Assembly (NCBI GenBank): GCA_035551675.1
Contig: DASZMV010000032.1
Coordinates: 28,417 to 92,416, forward strand
Source: JAFECT01 sp035551675
Lineage (GTDB): Bacteria; Pseudomonadota; Alphaproteobacteria; Caulobacterales; Caulobacteraceae
DNA: 64,000 nt
Direction: 5' to 3'
Shown: piece after piece, positions 8,107 to 16,173 of the stretch
How positions within the stretch are numbered: position 1 is the first letter of the stretch
Layout of the letters: the number at the start of each line of letters is the position of its first letter
The notes under the pieces: model-generated
Databases searched by the model: none
Told to the model about the DNA's origin: nothing
What the model saw: the letters and a program-made list of their open reading frames with translations, nothing else
Translations under genes and position numbers: made by a program

Positions 8107-8823
8107 TTACGCCGCGGCGTAGATCAGGCGGCCCTGGTCCAGGTCGGGGCGCACTTGCGCGAGGTCGCTGTGGGACAGGGCGAAGCAGCCGTCGCTGCGG
8201 CCCAGTTGGCCGAAGCGGTCGAGGAAGGGAATCTCGCAGTACTGCGCGGCGTGAACGATGATGGCGCGGTTGCGCGCCTCCGAATTGGTCGAGTCGAGAC
8301 CGTCGAGAAGCACATTGGCGCCGTCGCGCGCGCCGACACTCTGGCCCAGAGTCACGTAAGCGCCCAGCGAGGAGGCGTCGGAATTGGGGACGTTGGAGAA
8401 GCGCGTGGCGTAGCCGGTGCGTGCGCGGTCGGAACCGAGACCGTGGGCGGTGCGGAAGGCGCGAACCTGGCCGGTCTCGAGATCGAGCCGGAACAGCCGC
8501 GGCTTGCTCGAGTGAACGGTGAAGTCGACGAGGTAGATCGCGTCCTTGCGCGTGATCCGGTCCCCGTGGCGGTCCATCGCCTTCAAGGCTGCGTCCACGA
8601 GCGGCTTACGAAGCACGCCGTGCGGGTCGAGCGTCACGGTTCCGGTGGAAGCCGGCGTCGCGCCCAGGGTCCGGGGGGCCAGGGTGCGGGGGTCGAGCTG
8701 GCTCAGCCGCGCGTCCCCGCCGGCAAGGCTCGCCAGCGGGGCTTTCGCCCACGAGCTGGCGGCGGCTGCCGAGCCGAGCGCCACGGCGCCCAGGACAAGT
8801 CCACGACGAGACAGGTTCTGCAT
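8107..8823 (-). CDS. L,D-transpeptidase catalytic domain protein (YkuD_2 type), exported
   Basis: 238 aa from ATG 8823, preceded by AAAGGA at suitable spacing. A Tat-like leader (LSRRGLVLG then a hydrophobic run ending in SWA) precedes a catalytic domain with H191 (IIVHAAQ) and nucleophile C213 (GRSDGCFAL). The domain belongs to the murein L,D-transpeptidase catalytic family, so it probably forms or edits 3-3 peptidoglycan cross-links or attaches proteins in the periplasm. It is downstream of lpxK on the same strand with 132 bases between, and convergent with purD. Confidence 0.85.
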   Translation of the reverse strand: MQNLSRRGLVLGAVALGSAAAASSWAKAPLASLAGGDARLSQLDPRTLAPRTLGATPASTGTVTLDPHGVLRKPLVDAALKAMDRHGDRITRKDAIYLVDFTVHSSKPRLFRLDLETGQVRAFRTAHGLGSDRARTGYATRFSNVPNSDASSLGAYVTLGQSVGARDGANVLLDGLDSTNSEARNRAIIVHAAQYCEIPFLDRFGQLGRSDGCFALSHSDLAQVRPDLDQGRLIYAAA

Positions 8824-8955
8824 TCGACCAGGATCCTTTGCGGCCTCTCCATCTAAGGGACCCCTCGGCGAACCGCGATGCGGCCTAATGCTGCGGTTCC
8901 ATAAGCCGGGCCGCTGCAAGGCGTCGCAGGCGAGGGATGACGCGCAATTGGAGGG

Positions 8956-9963
8956 CTATTGTCGAGGTTGCGAGAGCAACGCCTCGAGCGCCGCCTCGTC
9001 CTCGAACCGCGCGCGCACCGGCCACGCCTTCACCTTCGCGCGCCAGTCGGGCGAGAGGCGCACCCAATCCTTCTCCGTCGTCACCATACCGGCGCCGTAC
9101 ACCGCCGCGCGCCGTTCGATGAAGCGCAGGTCGCCTTCTGAGTAGGCTTGGTGATCAGGGAAGGGGATGAAGTCTTCCAGTTGAGCGCCGGCCGCCTTCA
9201 GCGACTGTTCGACCTTCCACGGCTTGGCGATGCCGGCGAAGCCGACCTGCGGGCCGCTCGGCGGCGGCTCGGCGGGCTCGAGGCGCGCGATCAGCACCGG
9301 CTTGCTCGATAGGAGGTGCAAGAGATCGGGGTCGGGCTCGGGCAGGTCGACCGGAAGCAACAGCACCACGGCGTCGGCGCGCGCCAGACCCACGCCGAAC
9401 GGTTCGCGCATCGGGCCTGAGGGGAACACCGCACCGTCGCCGAACGGCCAGGCGTTGTCGCGCGTCTCGCCGTCGACCACGACCAGCGACAGGGCTTTCT
9501 TCAGCGCGGGGTTCTGATGGCCGTCGTCGAGCACGATGGTCTGTGCGCCGGCGTCGACCGTGGCCCGGGCGCCGGCGGCGCGGTCGCGGGCGATCCAGAA
9601 GTCGCCGTCGCGGGCCAGCATCAAGGGTTCGTCGCCGACGTCGGCGGCGGTGTCGACCTCGGTGTCCACGCGATGCGGGCCTTCGAGCCTGCCGCCATAG
9701 CCGCGCGACAAGCCCACCGCGTTCACACCCTTGGCGCGCAAACGCGCCACCACCTCGCGCACCACCGGCGTCTTGCCCGAACCGCCGACGGTGAGGTTGC
9801 CGACCGAGATCACCGGCACGCCCGGAGCGAAGGGCTCGGCATTGGCCATGCGCCGTGCCGTCGCCGCCGCCCAGATCCACGACAACGGACGCAGCGCATG
9901 ACGCATGACGAAGCCTGGTGCCCGGTCGCGCACGTACCACCAGCGCGGCGTGGTGAGCTTCAT
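8956..9963 (-). CDS. lpxK: Tetraacyldisaccharide 4'-kinase
   Basis: 335 aa from ATG 9963, whose ATGA overlaps the waaA stop. A short membrane-associating N-terminus (MRHALRPLSWIW) is followed by the P-loop GNLTVGGSGKTP and the LSRGYGG motif. It phosphorylates the 4' position of the lipid A disaccharide to give lipid IVA at the inner membrane. It is the last gene of the overlapping msbA-DUF374-waaA-lpxK operon. Confidence 0.95.
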   Translation of the reverse strand: MKLTTPRWWYVRDRAPGFVMRHALRPLSWIWAAATARRMANAEPFAPGVPVISVGNLTVGGSGKTPVVREVVARLRAKGVNAVGLSRGYGGRLEGPHRVDTEVDTAADVGDEPLMLARDGDFWIARDRAAGARATVDAGAQTIVLDDGHQNPALKKALSLVVVDGETRDNAWPFGDGAVFPSGPMREPFGVGLARADAVVLLLPVDLPEPDPDLLHLLSSKPVLIARLEPAEPPPSGPQVGFAGIAKPWKVEQSLKAAGAQLEDFIPFPDHQAYSEGDLRFIERRAAVYGAGMVTTEKDWVRLSPDWRAKVKAWPVRARFEDEAALEALLSQPRQ

Positions 9964-11216
9964 GCGATCAGCGCCTGGAGCTGTTTCATCACCGGCCCGA
10001 GGTCGCTCGACCGGCGGATCATCTCCAGCACGGGGTCGGACGCGGCGAGCGGCTTCTCGACCATCGCCGCGGCGAAATAGTCGCTGAGCTGACTGGCGCT
10101 GCGCACGGTCCTCACGTCCCGCCCCGCGTCGAGGATGTTGTAGATGGGAAACCAGTTGATGCGCTCCGGACCGCTGGCAACAGCGCAACCGAGGCGGATG
10201 GATTCGAGCGGATTGTGTCCGCCGACCCCGCGAAACATCGAACCGCCGATGAAGGCCGCGCGCGCGAGCCGGAACCACAGGCCGAGTTCGCCCAAGGTGT
10301 CGGCGACATAGACCTGGGTCGCGTCGTCGATCGCTTCGCCGCGCGAACGCAGGCCCGCCCGGAAACCGCGCGCCTGGGCCACGCTGGCGATGGCTGCGCC
10401 GCGATCGGGATGGCGCGGGACGATAATCAGGAGCGGGCGCTTCGCATCGTTCGCCAGCGGCTCGAAAGCGTCGAGCATGACTTCATCTTCGCCCGGGTGC
10501 GTGCTCGCCGCCAGCAGGACCGGACGTGCGTCCGTCGCGCGCCGCTCGATGTCCAGCTTGACCTCGTCGACCGGCAAGGGGTCGCCTGCGAACTTCAGAT
10601 TGAGACGCCCGTCGTCGCGCGCCCCGAACTGGTTCATATAGACGGCCTGGCCTTCGTACTGGGGCAGCACCAGGTCTAGGTAGGAAAAGATTTCGCGCGG
10701 CACGCCGGGGGCTCGACGCCAGTTGCGGACCGTCTTGTCGCCGACTCGTGCGGAGATCAGCGCAAGCTTGACGCCGCGCCGGTGAGCCGCGCGCAAAAGG
10801 TTCGGCCACAGGTCGCTCTCGACGAAGATTCCCAGCGCCGGACGCCAGTGCTCGATGAACCCTCGCGCCGCGCCCGGCGTGTCGACGGGAATGTACTGAT
10901 GGATCGCGCCCTTCGGCAGGCGCTTGCCCATGACCTCGGCCGACGTGCGCGTCCCCGACGTCATCAGGATCGTCGCGCGCGGCCGCGCCTTTTGCAACGC
11001 GTCGACCACAGGCAGCAGCGACAGGGTCTCGCCGACGCTCGCGCCATGCAGCCAGATCACCTCGCCTTCGGGACGCGCAAGCTTGGGGCGGCCGAGGCGT
11101 TCGTTCAGGCGCGCGGGGTCTTCCTTGCCGCGCTTCAACCGCGCCTTCAGAACATAGGGCGCGAAGGGTTCGGCGACGGCGGTCAGACCGCGGTAGAGCG
11201 CGAGCACCGCGCTCAC
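9960..11216 (-). CDS. waaA: 3-deoxy-D-manno-octulosonic acid (Kdo) transferase
   Basis: 418 aa from GTG 11216; the GTGA overlaps the stop of the DUF374 gene. Features are an N-terminal hydrophobic anchor, the family motif WLHGASVGE, the acceptor-domain FVESDLWPNL, and the C-terminal GT-B CMP-Kdo region with GGSMFRGVGGHNPLE. It transfers Kdo from CMP-Kdo to lipid IVA. It overlaps lpxK, the enzyme that makes its substrate. Confidence 0.95.
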   Translation of the reverse strand: MSAVLALYRGLTAVAEPFAPYVLKARLKRGKEDPARLNERLGRPKLARPEGEVIWLHGASVGETLSLLPVVDALQKARPRATILMTSGTRTSAEVMGKRLPKGAIHQYIPVDTPGAARGFIEHWRPALGIFVESDLWPNLLRAAHRRGVKLALISARVGDKTVRNWRRAPGVPREIFSYLDLVLPQYEGQAVYMNQFGARDDGRLNLKFAGDPLPVDEVKLDIERRATDARPVLLAASTHPGEDEVMLDAFEPLANDAKRPLLIIVPRHPDRGAAIASVAQARGFRAGLRSRGEAIDDATQVYVADTLGELGLWFRLARAAFIGGSMFRGVGGHNPLESIRLGCAVASGPERINWFPIYNILDAGRDVRTVRSASQLSDYFAAAMVEKPLAASDPVLEMIRRSSDLGPVMKQLQALIA

Positions 11217-11896
11217 CGGACCAGCGCCTCGGCGCGTTCGGTGGCCGCGGTCAGTCGGCGCGCCCATTCCTGTCGCAGCTCGTCGGTGTCGTCGCCCACG
11301 TCGCGGATCGGGCCATCCCAGACGATGGCGCCCTTGCCGAAGGGAAACGGAATCACCGCGCGGTCCCAGCTCTTCAAGCGCCGCGATGGACGACACGCAA
11401 GCCCGACCAGCAGCACCGGCGCCTTCGACACCTTGGCGAGCAGCGCCGCGCCCTCGGCCATGTGTTCGGCGGGCCCGCGCGGGCCGTCGGGCGTGATCGC
11501 GATGCCGCCGCCGCCCTTCAGCCAGCGAAGCACGTCGCGAAAGGCGACCGCGCCGCCCTTCGACTTTTCGCCGTCCTTGGTGGATTTCGAGGACGAGCCG
11601 CGGATGGCGGGAAAGCCGAGGCGCGCCACGGCATGCGCAATGAACTCGCCGTCGCGCGACAGCGAGATCAGCGCCCGCGGCTCCTGCGCCCGGTCGAGCG
11701 GCCAGCAGGCCGGCGAGATCGAGATGCGCGCGTGCCAGAAGCAGACGATGACCGGCCCCTTGGCGTCCCACACGCCCTCGGCGGCGACCCGGTTCTCCTG
11801 GGTCCAGCGGGTGGTCGAGATGCAGAGCCTCAGCCACGCGGCGAGGATGAAGGCGAGGGTTCCTTGAACGGCGGGCGAGCGGAAGAGCCCCTTCAT
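11213..11896 (-). CDS. DUF374 lysophospholipid-type acyltransferase (LpxJ-like)
   Basis: 227 aa. An N-terminal hydrophobic anchor (about residues 10-25) precedes VIVCFWHARIS, SLSRDGEFIA, the STKDGEKSKGGAVAF segment and ITPDGPRGP, typical of the DUF374 branch of the LPLAT acyltransferases. Characterised DUF374 proteins (LpxJ of epsilonproteobacteria) put a secondary acyl chain on lipid A without requiring Kdo; that this one does so is inference from its place between msbA and waaA. It overlaps both neighbours by one to four bases, so strict co-expression is likely. Confidence 0.85.
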   Translation of the reverse strand: MKGLFRSPAVQGTLAFILAAWLRLCISTTRWTQENRVAAEGVWDAKGPVIVCFWHARISISPACWPLDRAQEPRALISLSRDGEFIAHAVARLGFPAIRGSSSKSTKDGEKSKGGAVAFRDVLRWLKGGGGIAITPDGPRGPAEHMAEGAALLAKVSKAPVLLVGLACRPSRRLKSWDRAVIPFPFGKGAIVWDGPIRDVGDDTDELRQEWARRLTAATERAEALVR

Positions 11897-13671
11897 CAGC
11901 TCGCGACCGTTTCCAGGTCCTGGCTGCCGGCGAGACGGGCGTAGAGGCCGCCCTTAGCCAACAGCGCCGCGTGCGTGCCCTGTTCGACCACGCGCCCCTG
12001 GTCGATCACATAGATGCGGTCGGCGCCGCGCACAGTGGACAGGCGGTGCGCGATCAGCAGCGTGGTGCGGCCCTTCATCAGCCGTTCGAGCGCCACCTGC
12101 ACCTTGGCCTCGCTCTCGGTGTCGAGCGCGCTGGTGGCTTCGTCGAGCAAGAGAATGGGCGCGTCCTTCAGGAAGGCGCGGGCGATAGCGATGCGCTGGC
12201 GCTGACCGCCCGACAGACGCGCGCCGGCTTCACCGACGCCGGTGTCGTAGCCGTTGGGCAGCAGCGAGATGAACTCGTGCGCCGCGGCGGCTTCCGCGGC
12301 CGCAATAATCTCCGCCTCGGTCGCGTTCGGCCGCGCGTAGGCGATGTTGGCGCGGATGGTGTCGTCGAACAGGAATGGCTCCTGCGTCACCAGCGCGATC
12401 TTCGCGCGCAGGTCGGCCATCGCGACATCGCGGATATCGACATTGTTGAGGGTGATGCGGCCGCCGTCCGGGTCGTAGAAGCGGGGGATCAGGTTCAGCA
12501 CCGTGCTTTTGCCGCCGCCGGACGGGCCGACGAGGGCGATGCTTTCGCCCGCATTAGCTTCGAGGGTGACGCCGGTTAGCGCCTGGGCGCCCTCGTGGTA
12601 AGCGAAGACGACGTTGTCCACTCGCACGTCGCACGGTCCCGGAGGCAAGGCGGTCGGCGAGGTCGGATCGGTGATCGTCGGCTTTACGTCGAGGCTCGCG
12701 AACATCCGCCGCGCCGCGGTCGTGCCTTCGCTGAAGATGGTCCGCACGTTGGCCAGCATCCGCAACGCCTGGCCGGCCACCGCCAGTGAGCCCATGAAGG
12801 AGAACAGCGCTCCCACGGTCATATGGCCGGTCTGCGCGCGCCAACCGGCGTAGCCGATCACTGCGGCGGTGATGATCATGGTCACCGTGTCGACGGCGGG
12901 AGCGGAGCTGCCCTTGGCGTTGGCGCCTTTGATGATGTGGTCCTGGCGGCGCTCGATTACGCCGCCGACGCGCGTCTCCTCATAGGCCTCGCGGCCCTCG
13001 ATCTTGACGATGCGGGCGCCGTCGAGGCTTTCCATGATCGCCGTCGACAGCGCGGAGGTTTCGCTCATCGCGCCCTTGGCGGCCTTTCGCGTACGGCGCA
13101 CGTAGCGTTCCATGATCAGCGAGGCCGCCGGGGCGCCGAGCAGCACGATGATCGCTAGAATCCAATCCTTCATGAACATCACCACGATCATGGCGATGAG
13201 CGTCAGACTGTTCTGGGTGAAGGTGACCACCGCGGTGGTGGCGGCTTCGCGCACGAGACCCGAATCGTAGAGCACCGAAGCGACATATTCGCCGGTATGG
13301 GCGTTGCGCAGCCGCGTCATGTCGGAGCGAATGAAATTCGAGAACAGCGACATCTGCATGTCGCCGACGAACCCATGGCCTGTGCGATTGACACTGACGG
13401 CCTGTCCGATCGCAGCCGCGCCTCGGACCAATCCCAAAACAATGAGAGCGATCGGAACCGCCAGGATCAGGCGCAGATCTTCCCCCTTCTGGATGTGGCG
13501 CACGGCAGGATCCAGCAGCCAGACCAGGGCGCCGTTGGTCGCCGCCACCACGACGGCGGAGAAGATGCCCAGGCTGAAGGTGGGCCAGCGCCTTGCCAGG
13601 TAGTCGCGCCAAATCCGTCTCGCGAGGGCGCGGGCGCTCAGGGTGTCCGGCGGATCGGCCTTGGCGGTCAT
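11896..13671 (-). CDS. msbA: Lipid A-core flippase-type ABC exporter
   Basis: 591 aa with fused membrane and ATPase domains. Six membrane helices lie in residues 30-320. The ATPase carries Walker A GPSGGGKST, Q-loop QEPFLF, signature ARLSGGQRQR, Walker B ILLLDEATSALD and switch His in IAHRLST. It is first in the lipid A operon and flips the Kdo-lipid A made by the downstream enzymes across the inner membrane. A general lipid exporter is the only serious alternative, made less likely by context. The 102 bases to the divergent phosphatase gene must hold both promoters. Confidence 0.92.
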   Translation of the reverse strand: MTAKADPPDTLSARALARRIWRDYLARRWPTFSLGIFSAVVVAATNGALVWLLDPAVRHIQKGEDLRLILAVPIALIVLGLVRGAAAIGQAVSVNRTGHGFVGDMQMSLFSNFIRSDMTRLRNAHTGEYVASVLYDSGLVREAATTAVVTFTQNSLTLIAMIVVMFMKDWILAIIVLLGAPAASLIMERYVRRTRKAAKGAMSETSALSTAIMESLDGARIVKIEGREAYEETRVGGVIERRQDHIIKGANAKGSSAPAVDTVTMIITAAVIGYAGWRAQTGHMTVGALFSFMGSLAVAGQALRMLANVRTIFSEGTTAARRMFASLDVKPTITDPTSPTALPPGPCDVRVDNVVFAYHEGAQALTGVTLEANAGESIALVGPSGGGKSTVLNLIPRFYDPDGGRITLNNVDIRDVAMADLRAKIALVTQEPFLFDDTIRANIAYARPNATEAEIIAAAEAAAAHEFISLLPNGYDTGVGEAGARLSGGQRQRIAIARAFLKDAPILLLDEATSALDTESEAKVQVALERLMKGRTTLLIAHRLSTVRGADRIYVIDQGRVVEQGTHAALLAKGGLYARLAGSQDLETVAS

Positions 13672-13773
13672 GGGCGTTCGGTCGGGCCTTGGGCGGGGTA
13701 AGTCAAGACGCCGCCTTGGCGGGGCGACAATGGGCCCTTAGGTAGGGCGCTTCGGTTTCGAGGTCCTGAAGGC

Positions 13774-14481
13774 GTGGCGACGGCAAAAGCGAAACTGGCG
13801 CGCAAATCCAAGCCCCAGCCCGCCTGGGATTTGTCCACGCCCGCAGGCCGCTTCAAGACCCGCTGGAACTACTTCTGGACGGACCACGCCTTCCTGCGGC
13901 TGGTCTTCCAGAACGCCTTCTGGATCGACGACAAGATGGTGCGGGCCAACCAGCCCTCGCCCCACCACCTCGCCTTCTGGAAGAAGCGGGGGATCAAGAC
14001 CATCGTCAATCTGCGCGGCGGCTTCGACGGCTCCTTCTACGCCATCGAGAAGGACGCCTGCGAAAAACTGGGCCTGAACCTGGTCAGTTTCACCGTCACC
14101 TCGCGTGATGCGCCGTCGCGCGAGCAGGTGCTGGGCGCCGTCGAGCTGTTCGACACCATCGAATATCCGGCCCTGATGCACTGCAAGTCCGGCGCGGATC
14201 GGGCCGGGATCATGAGCGTGCTCTATCGCTACCTGCACAAGGGCGAGCCGATCGAAGACGCGGTCCAGGAGCTCGGCTTTCACCGCCTGCACGTGAAGCA
14301 CGGCAAGACCGGCGTGCTCGACTATGTGTTCGAACGCTACTTCGACGAGGGCAAGCCCAAGGGCCTGAGCTTCATCGACTGGGTGAAGAGCCCCGACTAC
14401 GACCACAAACGGATCAAAGCCGACTTCCGCGCCAGTTGGTGGGGCTCGGCGCTGACCGAACGGCTGCTAAGGCGCGAATAG
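13774..14481 (+). CDS. Tyrosine phosphatase-like protein (CtpA-like)
   Basis: 235 aa from GTG 13774. The C-x5-R phosphatase loop is HCKSGADRAG (C137, R143), and a general-acid Asp is plausible in the TSRDAPS segment. No signal peptide. Upstream is ANQPSPHHLAFWKKRGIKTIVNLR, typical of the dual-specificity phosphatase fold. Caulobacter CtpA, an essential phosphatase homologue affecting envelope integrity and lipid A, has this kind of fold. Divergence from msbA supports an envelope role here, but orthology is not proven. It could instead dephosphorylate a protein or a lipid. Confidence 0.75.
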   Translation: MATAKAKLARKSKPQPAWDLSTPAGRFKTRWNYFWTDHAFLRLVFQNAFWIDDKMVRANQPSPHHLAFWKKRGIKTIVNLRGGFDGSFYAIEKDACEKLGLNLVSFTVTSRDAPSREQVLGAVELFDTIEYPALMHCKSGADRAGIMSVLYRYLHKGEPIEDAVQELGFHRLHVKHGKTGVLDYVFERYFDEGKPKGLSFIDWVKSPDYDHKRIKADFRASWWGSALTERLLRRE

Positions 14482-14507
14482 CAGTTGCGAACGTCACGCC
14501 GGCGCGA

Positions 14508-14550
14508 TTGACAAACCGGCTCCCCCGCCAATACTTCACCAAACGGTGAA
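14508..14550 (+). promoter_or_regulatory. Sigma-70-type promoter with overlapping palindromic operator (site 1)
   Basis: TTGACA at 14508-14513 and AATACT at 14530-14535 are 16 bases apart. The palindrome TTCACC-aaac-GGTGAA (14535-14550) covers the -10 element and the expected start point. A close relative of the site lies at 15127-15150, where the promoter also begins with TTGACA and shares CCAATACTTCAC. A repressor bound here would block polymerase. The MarR-type protein encoded at 15506 is the obvious candidate (inference). Confidence 0.7.
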
Positions 14551-14575
14551 CTGTAAGGCGCAAGGGAGTTCCGCC

Positions 14576-15055
14576 ATGTCCACGACCCTGTCCCGACGCA
14601 AACTGTTCAAGGCCGGCGGCGGAGTCCTGGCGGGCGCCGCGCTCGTGTCGACCGCAGCGGGCGCGCAAGCGGCCGACCAGGGAGCGGTGAACGAGGCGCT
14701 GGTGCGGGTCTGGTACGGCCTATGGGCGAGCCAGCGGGATTGGGCGCCCTACGACGCCATGCTCGCCGACGATTTCGCCTTCAGCAGCACCAACGGCGAA
14801 GACCACATCGGCAAGGCCGAATTCAAGGCGAACTGCTGGGCGCCCAACGTCAACCTAACCAAGAGTCTCGACATCGAGCTGATCATGTCGAAGGGCGACG
14901 AGGTGGTGGTCAAATACCTGGGTCGCACGACCAGCGGAAAGGGCTTCCGCAACGTCGAGCTGCTTCGCGTGCGGGGCGGCAGGATCGAGTCGATCGAATG
15001 CTATTTCGGCGGCAAGTCGACGTTTCCGGCCGCGGTGGAAGCGCAAAAGACCTGA
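14576..15055 (+). CDS. Exported SnoaL/NTF2-like domain protein
   Basis: 159 aa from ATG 14576, with AAGGGAG about eight bases upstream. A Tat leader (SRRKLFKAGG, hydrophobic run, AQA-A cleavage) precedes an NTF2-like fold of about 120 residues (WYGLWASQRDWAPYDAMLADDFAFSS start, ending GGRIESIECYFGG). The pocket could bind or turn over a small molecule; no catalytic set is diagnostic. Its promoter carries operator site 1, shared with the downstream unknown-MarR gene pair, so the three genes probably form a regulon responding to one compound. Confidence 0.75.
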   Translation: MSTTLSRRKLFKAGGGVLAGAALVSTAAGAQAADQGAVNEALVRVWYGLWASQRDWAPYDAMLADDFAFSSTNGEDHIGKAEFKANCWAPNVNLTKSLDIELIMSKGDEVVVKYLGRTTSGKGFRNVELLRVRGGRIESIECYFGGKSTFPAAVEAQKT

Positions 15056-15102
15056 GCCCTTCCCTCGTCCGGTGAATCCGTCCCAGGCGCGCAACAATCC
15101 CG

Positions 15103-15150
15103 TTGACAGGACCTCGTTCACGACCAATACTTCACTACATGGTGAAGTAT
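15103..15150 (+). promoter_or_regulatory. Promoter with 24-bp palindromic operator; predicted leaderless transcript (site 2)
   Basis: TTGACA (15103-15108), a 17-base spacer, then AATACT (15126-15131). A perfect palindrome with 9-base arms ATACTTCAC (15127-15135) and GTGAAGTAT (15142-15150) overlaps the -10 element and contains the ATG start codon (15139) in its six-base centre. Transcription would start about seven bases after the -10 box, at or next to that ATG, so the mRNA should be leaderless. It matches site 1 in arm sequence and spacing. Confidence 0.72.
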
Positions 15151-15498
15151 CAAAACGGCGACATTATCCAGAGTTGGGCGGACGGCGTGGCCGGCGCCCG
15201 TGACCCCGACCCGGCCCAAGCCCCGGCTGCGGCCGAGCCCCCGGTTATGCACGCCCCCGAGAAGCCGGGCATTCCGCCGAAGACCCTGCGCGCCGTCATC
15301 ACGGTGGACATGGAGGCCGGCGACTACATCGAGGCCGCCGAGCACCAGGCCTCGCTGCAGGCGACCCTCGCCAGGATCCGCGAGGACTATCCGGGGGCTT
15401 GGCTCACCCTCGGCGGGCGGCACAAGCGCGGCGACGGGGAGGCGGGGCGACGGCCGCGCCTGCTGCGTCCCTCCGGCCGCCTGAACGCCTACGAGTGA
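15139..15498 (+). CDS. Small hypothetical protein
   Basis: 119 aa from ATG 15139, the start predicted from the promoter position; a longer reading from TTG 15103 would use the -35 box as codons. No signal peptide. The Pro/Ala-rich region (25-55) is followed by TLRAVITVDMEAGDYIEAAEHQASLQATLARIREDYPGAWLTLGGR, a plausible small alpha/beta domain, then an Arg-rich tail. I do not recognise a family. It is followed after seven bases by the MarR-type gene and is probably co-transcribed with it. Confidence 0.6.
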   Translation: MVKYQNGDIIQSWADGVAGARDPDPAQAPAAAEPPVMHAPEKPGIPPKTLRAVITVDMEAGDYIEAAEHQASLQATLARIREDYPGAWLTLGGRHKRGDGEAGRRPRLLRPSGRLNAYE

Positions 15499-15505
15499 GC
15501 GTGCG

Positions 15506-15877
15506 GTGCGCCGGCGTAACACCATCCTGGCGGCGCTCGAGCTGTTTCGCGGCGAGGACCTGCCGCGCAGCCTCAGCAGTCTGCTGTTGTTGCTCTATGT
15601 CTGCGAGAACGAGGGCCTGACCGTCTCCGAGCTGGCCCAGGTCACGCACACCAGCGTCGCCATGACCGCGCGGGTGGTGAAGATGCTGGCCGGGGAAGCG
15701 CCCGAGACGCCGCTCGCGCCCGACCGCTGCATCTTCGTCCTGAAGGACTCACCGTTCGACCGGCGGCTCAAGCTCGTCCACCTGTCCTTGCGGGGGCGGA
15801 TGCTGTGCGACCGGTTCGAAGCGCTCATCGCCGAGGCGACGCCGATCCGCGTGACGCTCGAAGCCAAGTCGGCCTGA
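15506..15877 (+). CDS. MarR-like winged-helix regulator
   Basis: 123 aa from GTG 15506. The helix-turn-helix is LTVSELAQVTHTSVAMTARVVKMLAG (about residues 38-63) and the wing ends in DRRLKLVHLSLRGR, the MarR-family DRR..L..LT..G pattern. It is small for the family and lacks part of the N-terminal dimerisation helix. It probably binds the TTCAC/GTGAA palindromes at 14535-14550 and 15127-15150, repressing the SnoaL gene and its own operon until a ligand appears (inference from matching sites). Confidence 0.75.
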   Translation: MRRRNTILAALELFRGEDLPRSLSSLLLLLYVCENEGLTVSELAQVTHTSVAMTARVVKMLAGEAPETPLAPDRCIFVLKDSPFDRRLKLVHLSLRGRMLCDRFEALIAEATPIRVTLEAKSA

Positions 15878-16173
15878 TTCAAAATCCGGGAGGGGCGGCG
15901 CACACGCTGTAAGCATTATCCATATAGAATATAATGTTTGAAAGTATACATTCAGAATTATTGCTCCACGTAACTTAAATATCGTAAGGTGTGATGGGCG
16001 TATCACGCCATTATAATAATGCAATTCTTCCTGTTGCTTCCGTTGACCGCTGACGAGTCCCCACGAATAGCTGACGACAGGGCGATAGGCGGAAGTTTGC
16101 CGCCCTTTTGCTGTCGAAGGCCGTCGGGGGGTCAAGCCGATCCGCGGCCGGGCGACGTACAGGAGGAACGAAG
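15878..16173 (+). promoter_or_regulatory. AT-rich upstream region of the TonB receptor gene
   Basis: This 296-base gap contains no gene. Bases about 15915-16030 are strikingly AT-rich against a background near two-thirds GC. TATAAT occurs at 16012-16017 without a clear -35 partner. An imperfect operator-like pair GTGAT-N6-ATCAC lies at 15991-16006. The remainder up to the AGGAGG at 16161-16166 is a GC-rich leader. It probably holds a regulated promoter for the receptor; which factor binds is unknown, and no Fur box or cobalamin riboswitch was recognised. Confidence 0.5.

Noticed and set aside
8905..8945. Possible fourth copy of the AGGATGACG dispersed repeat
   Set aside because: Only a short piece (GGCGAGGGATGACG) resembles it; the GCTGGGTCCTCG end is missing.
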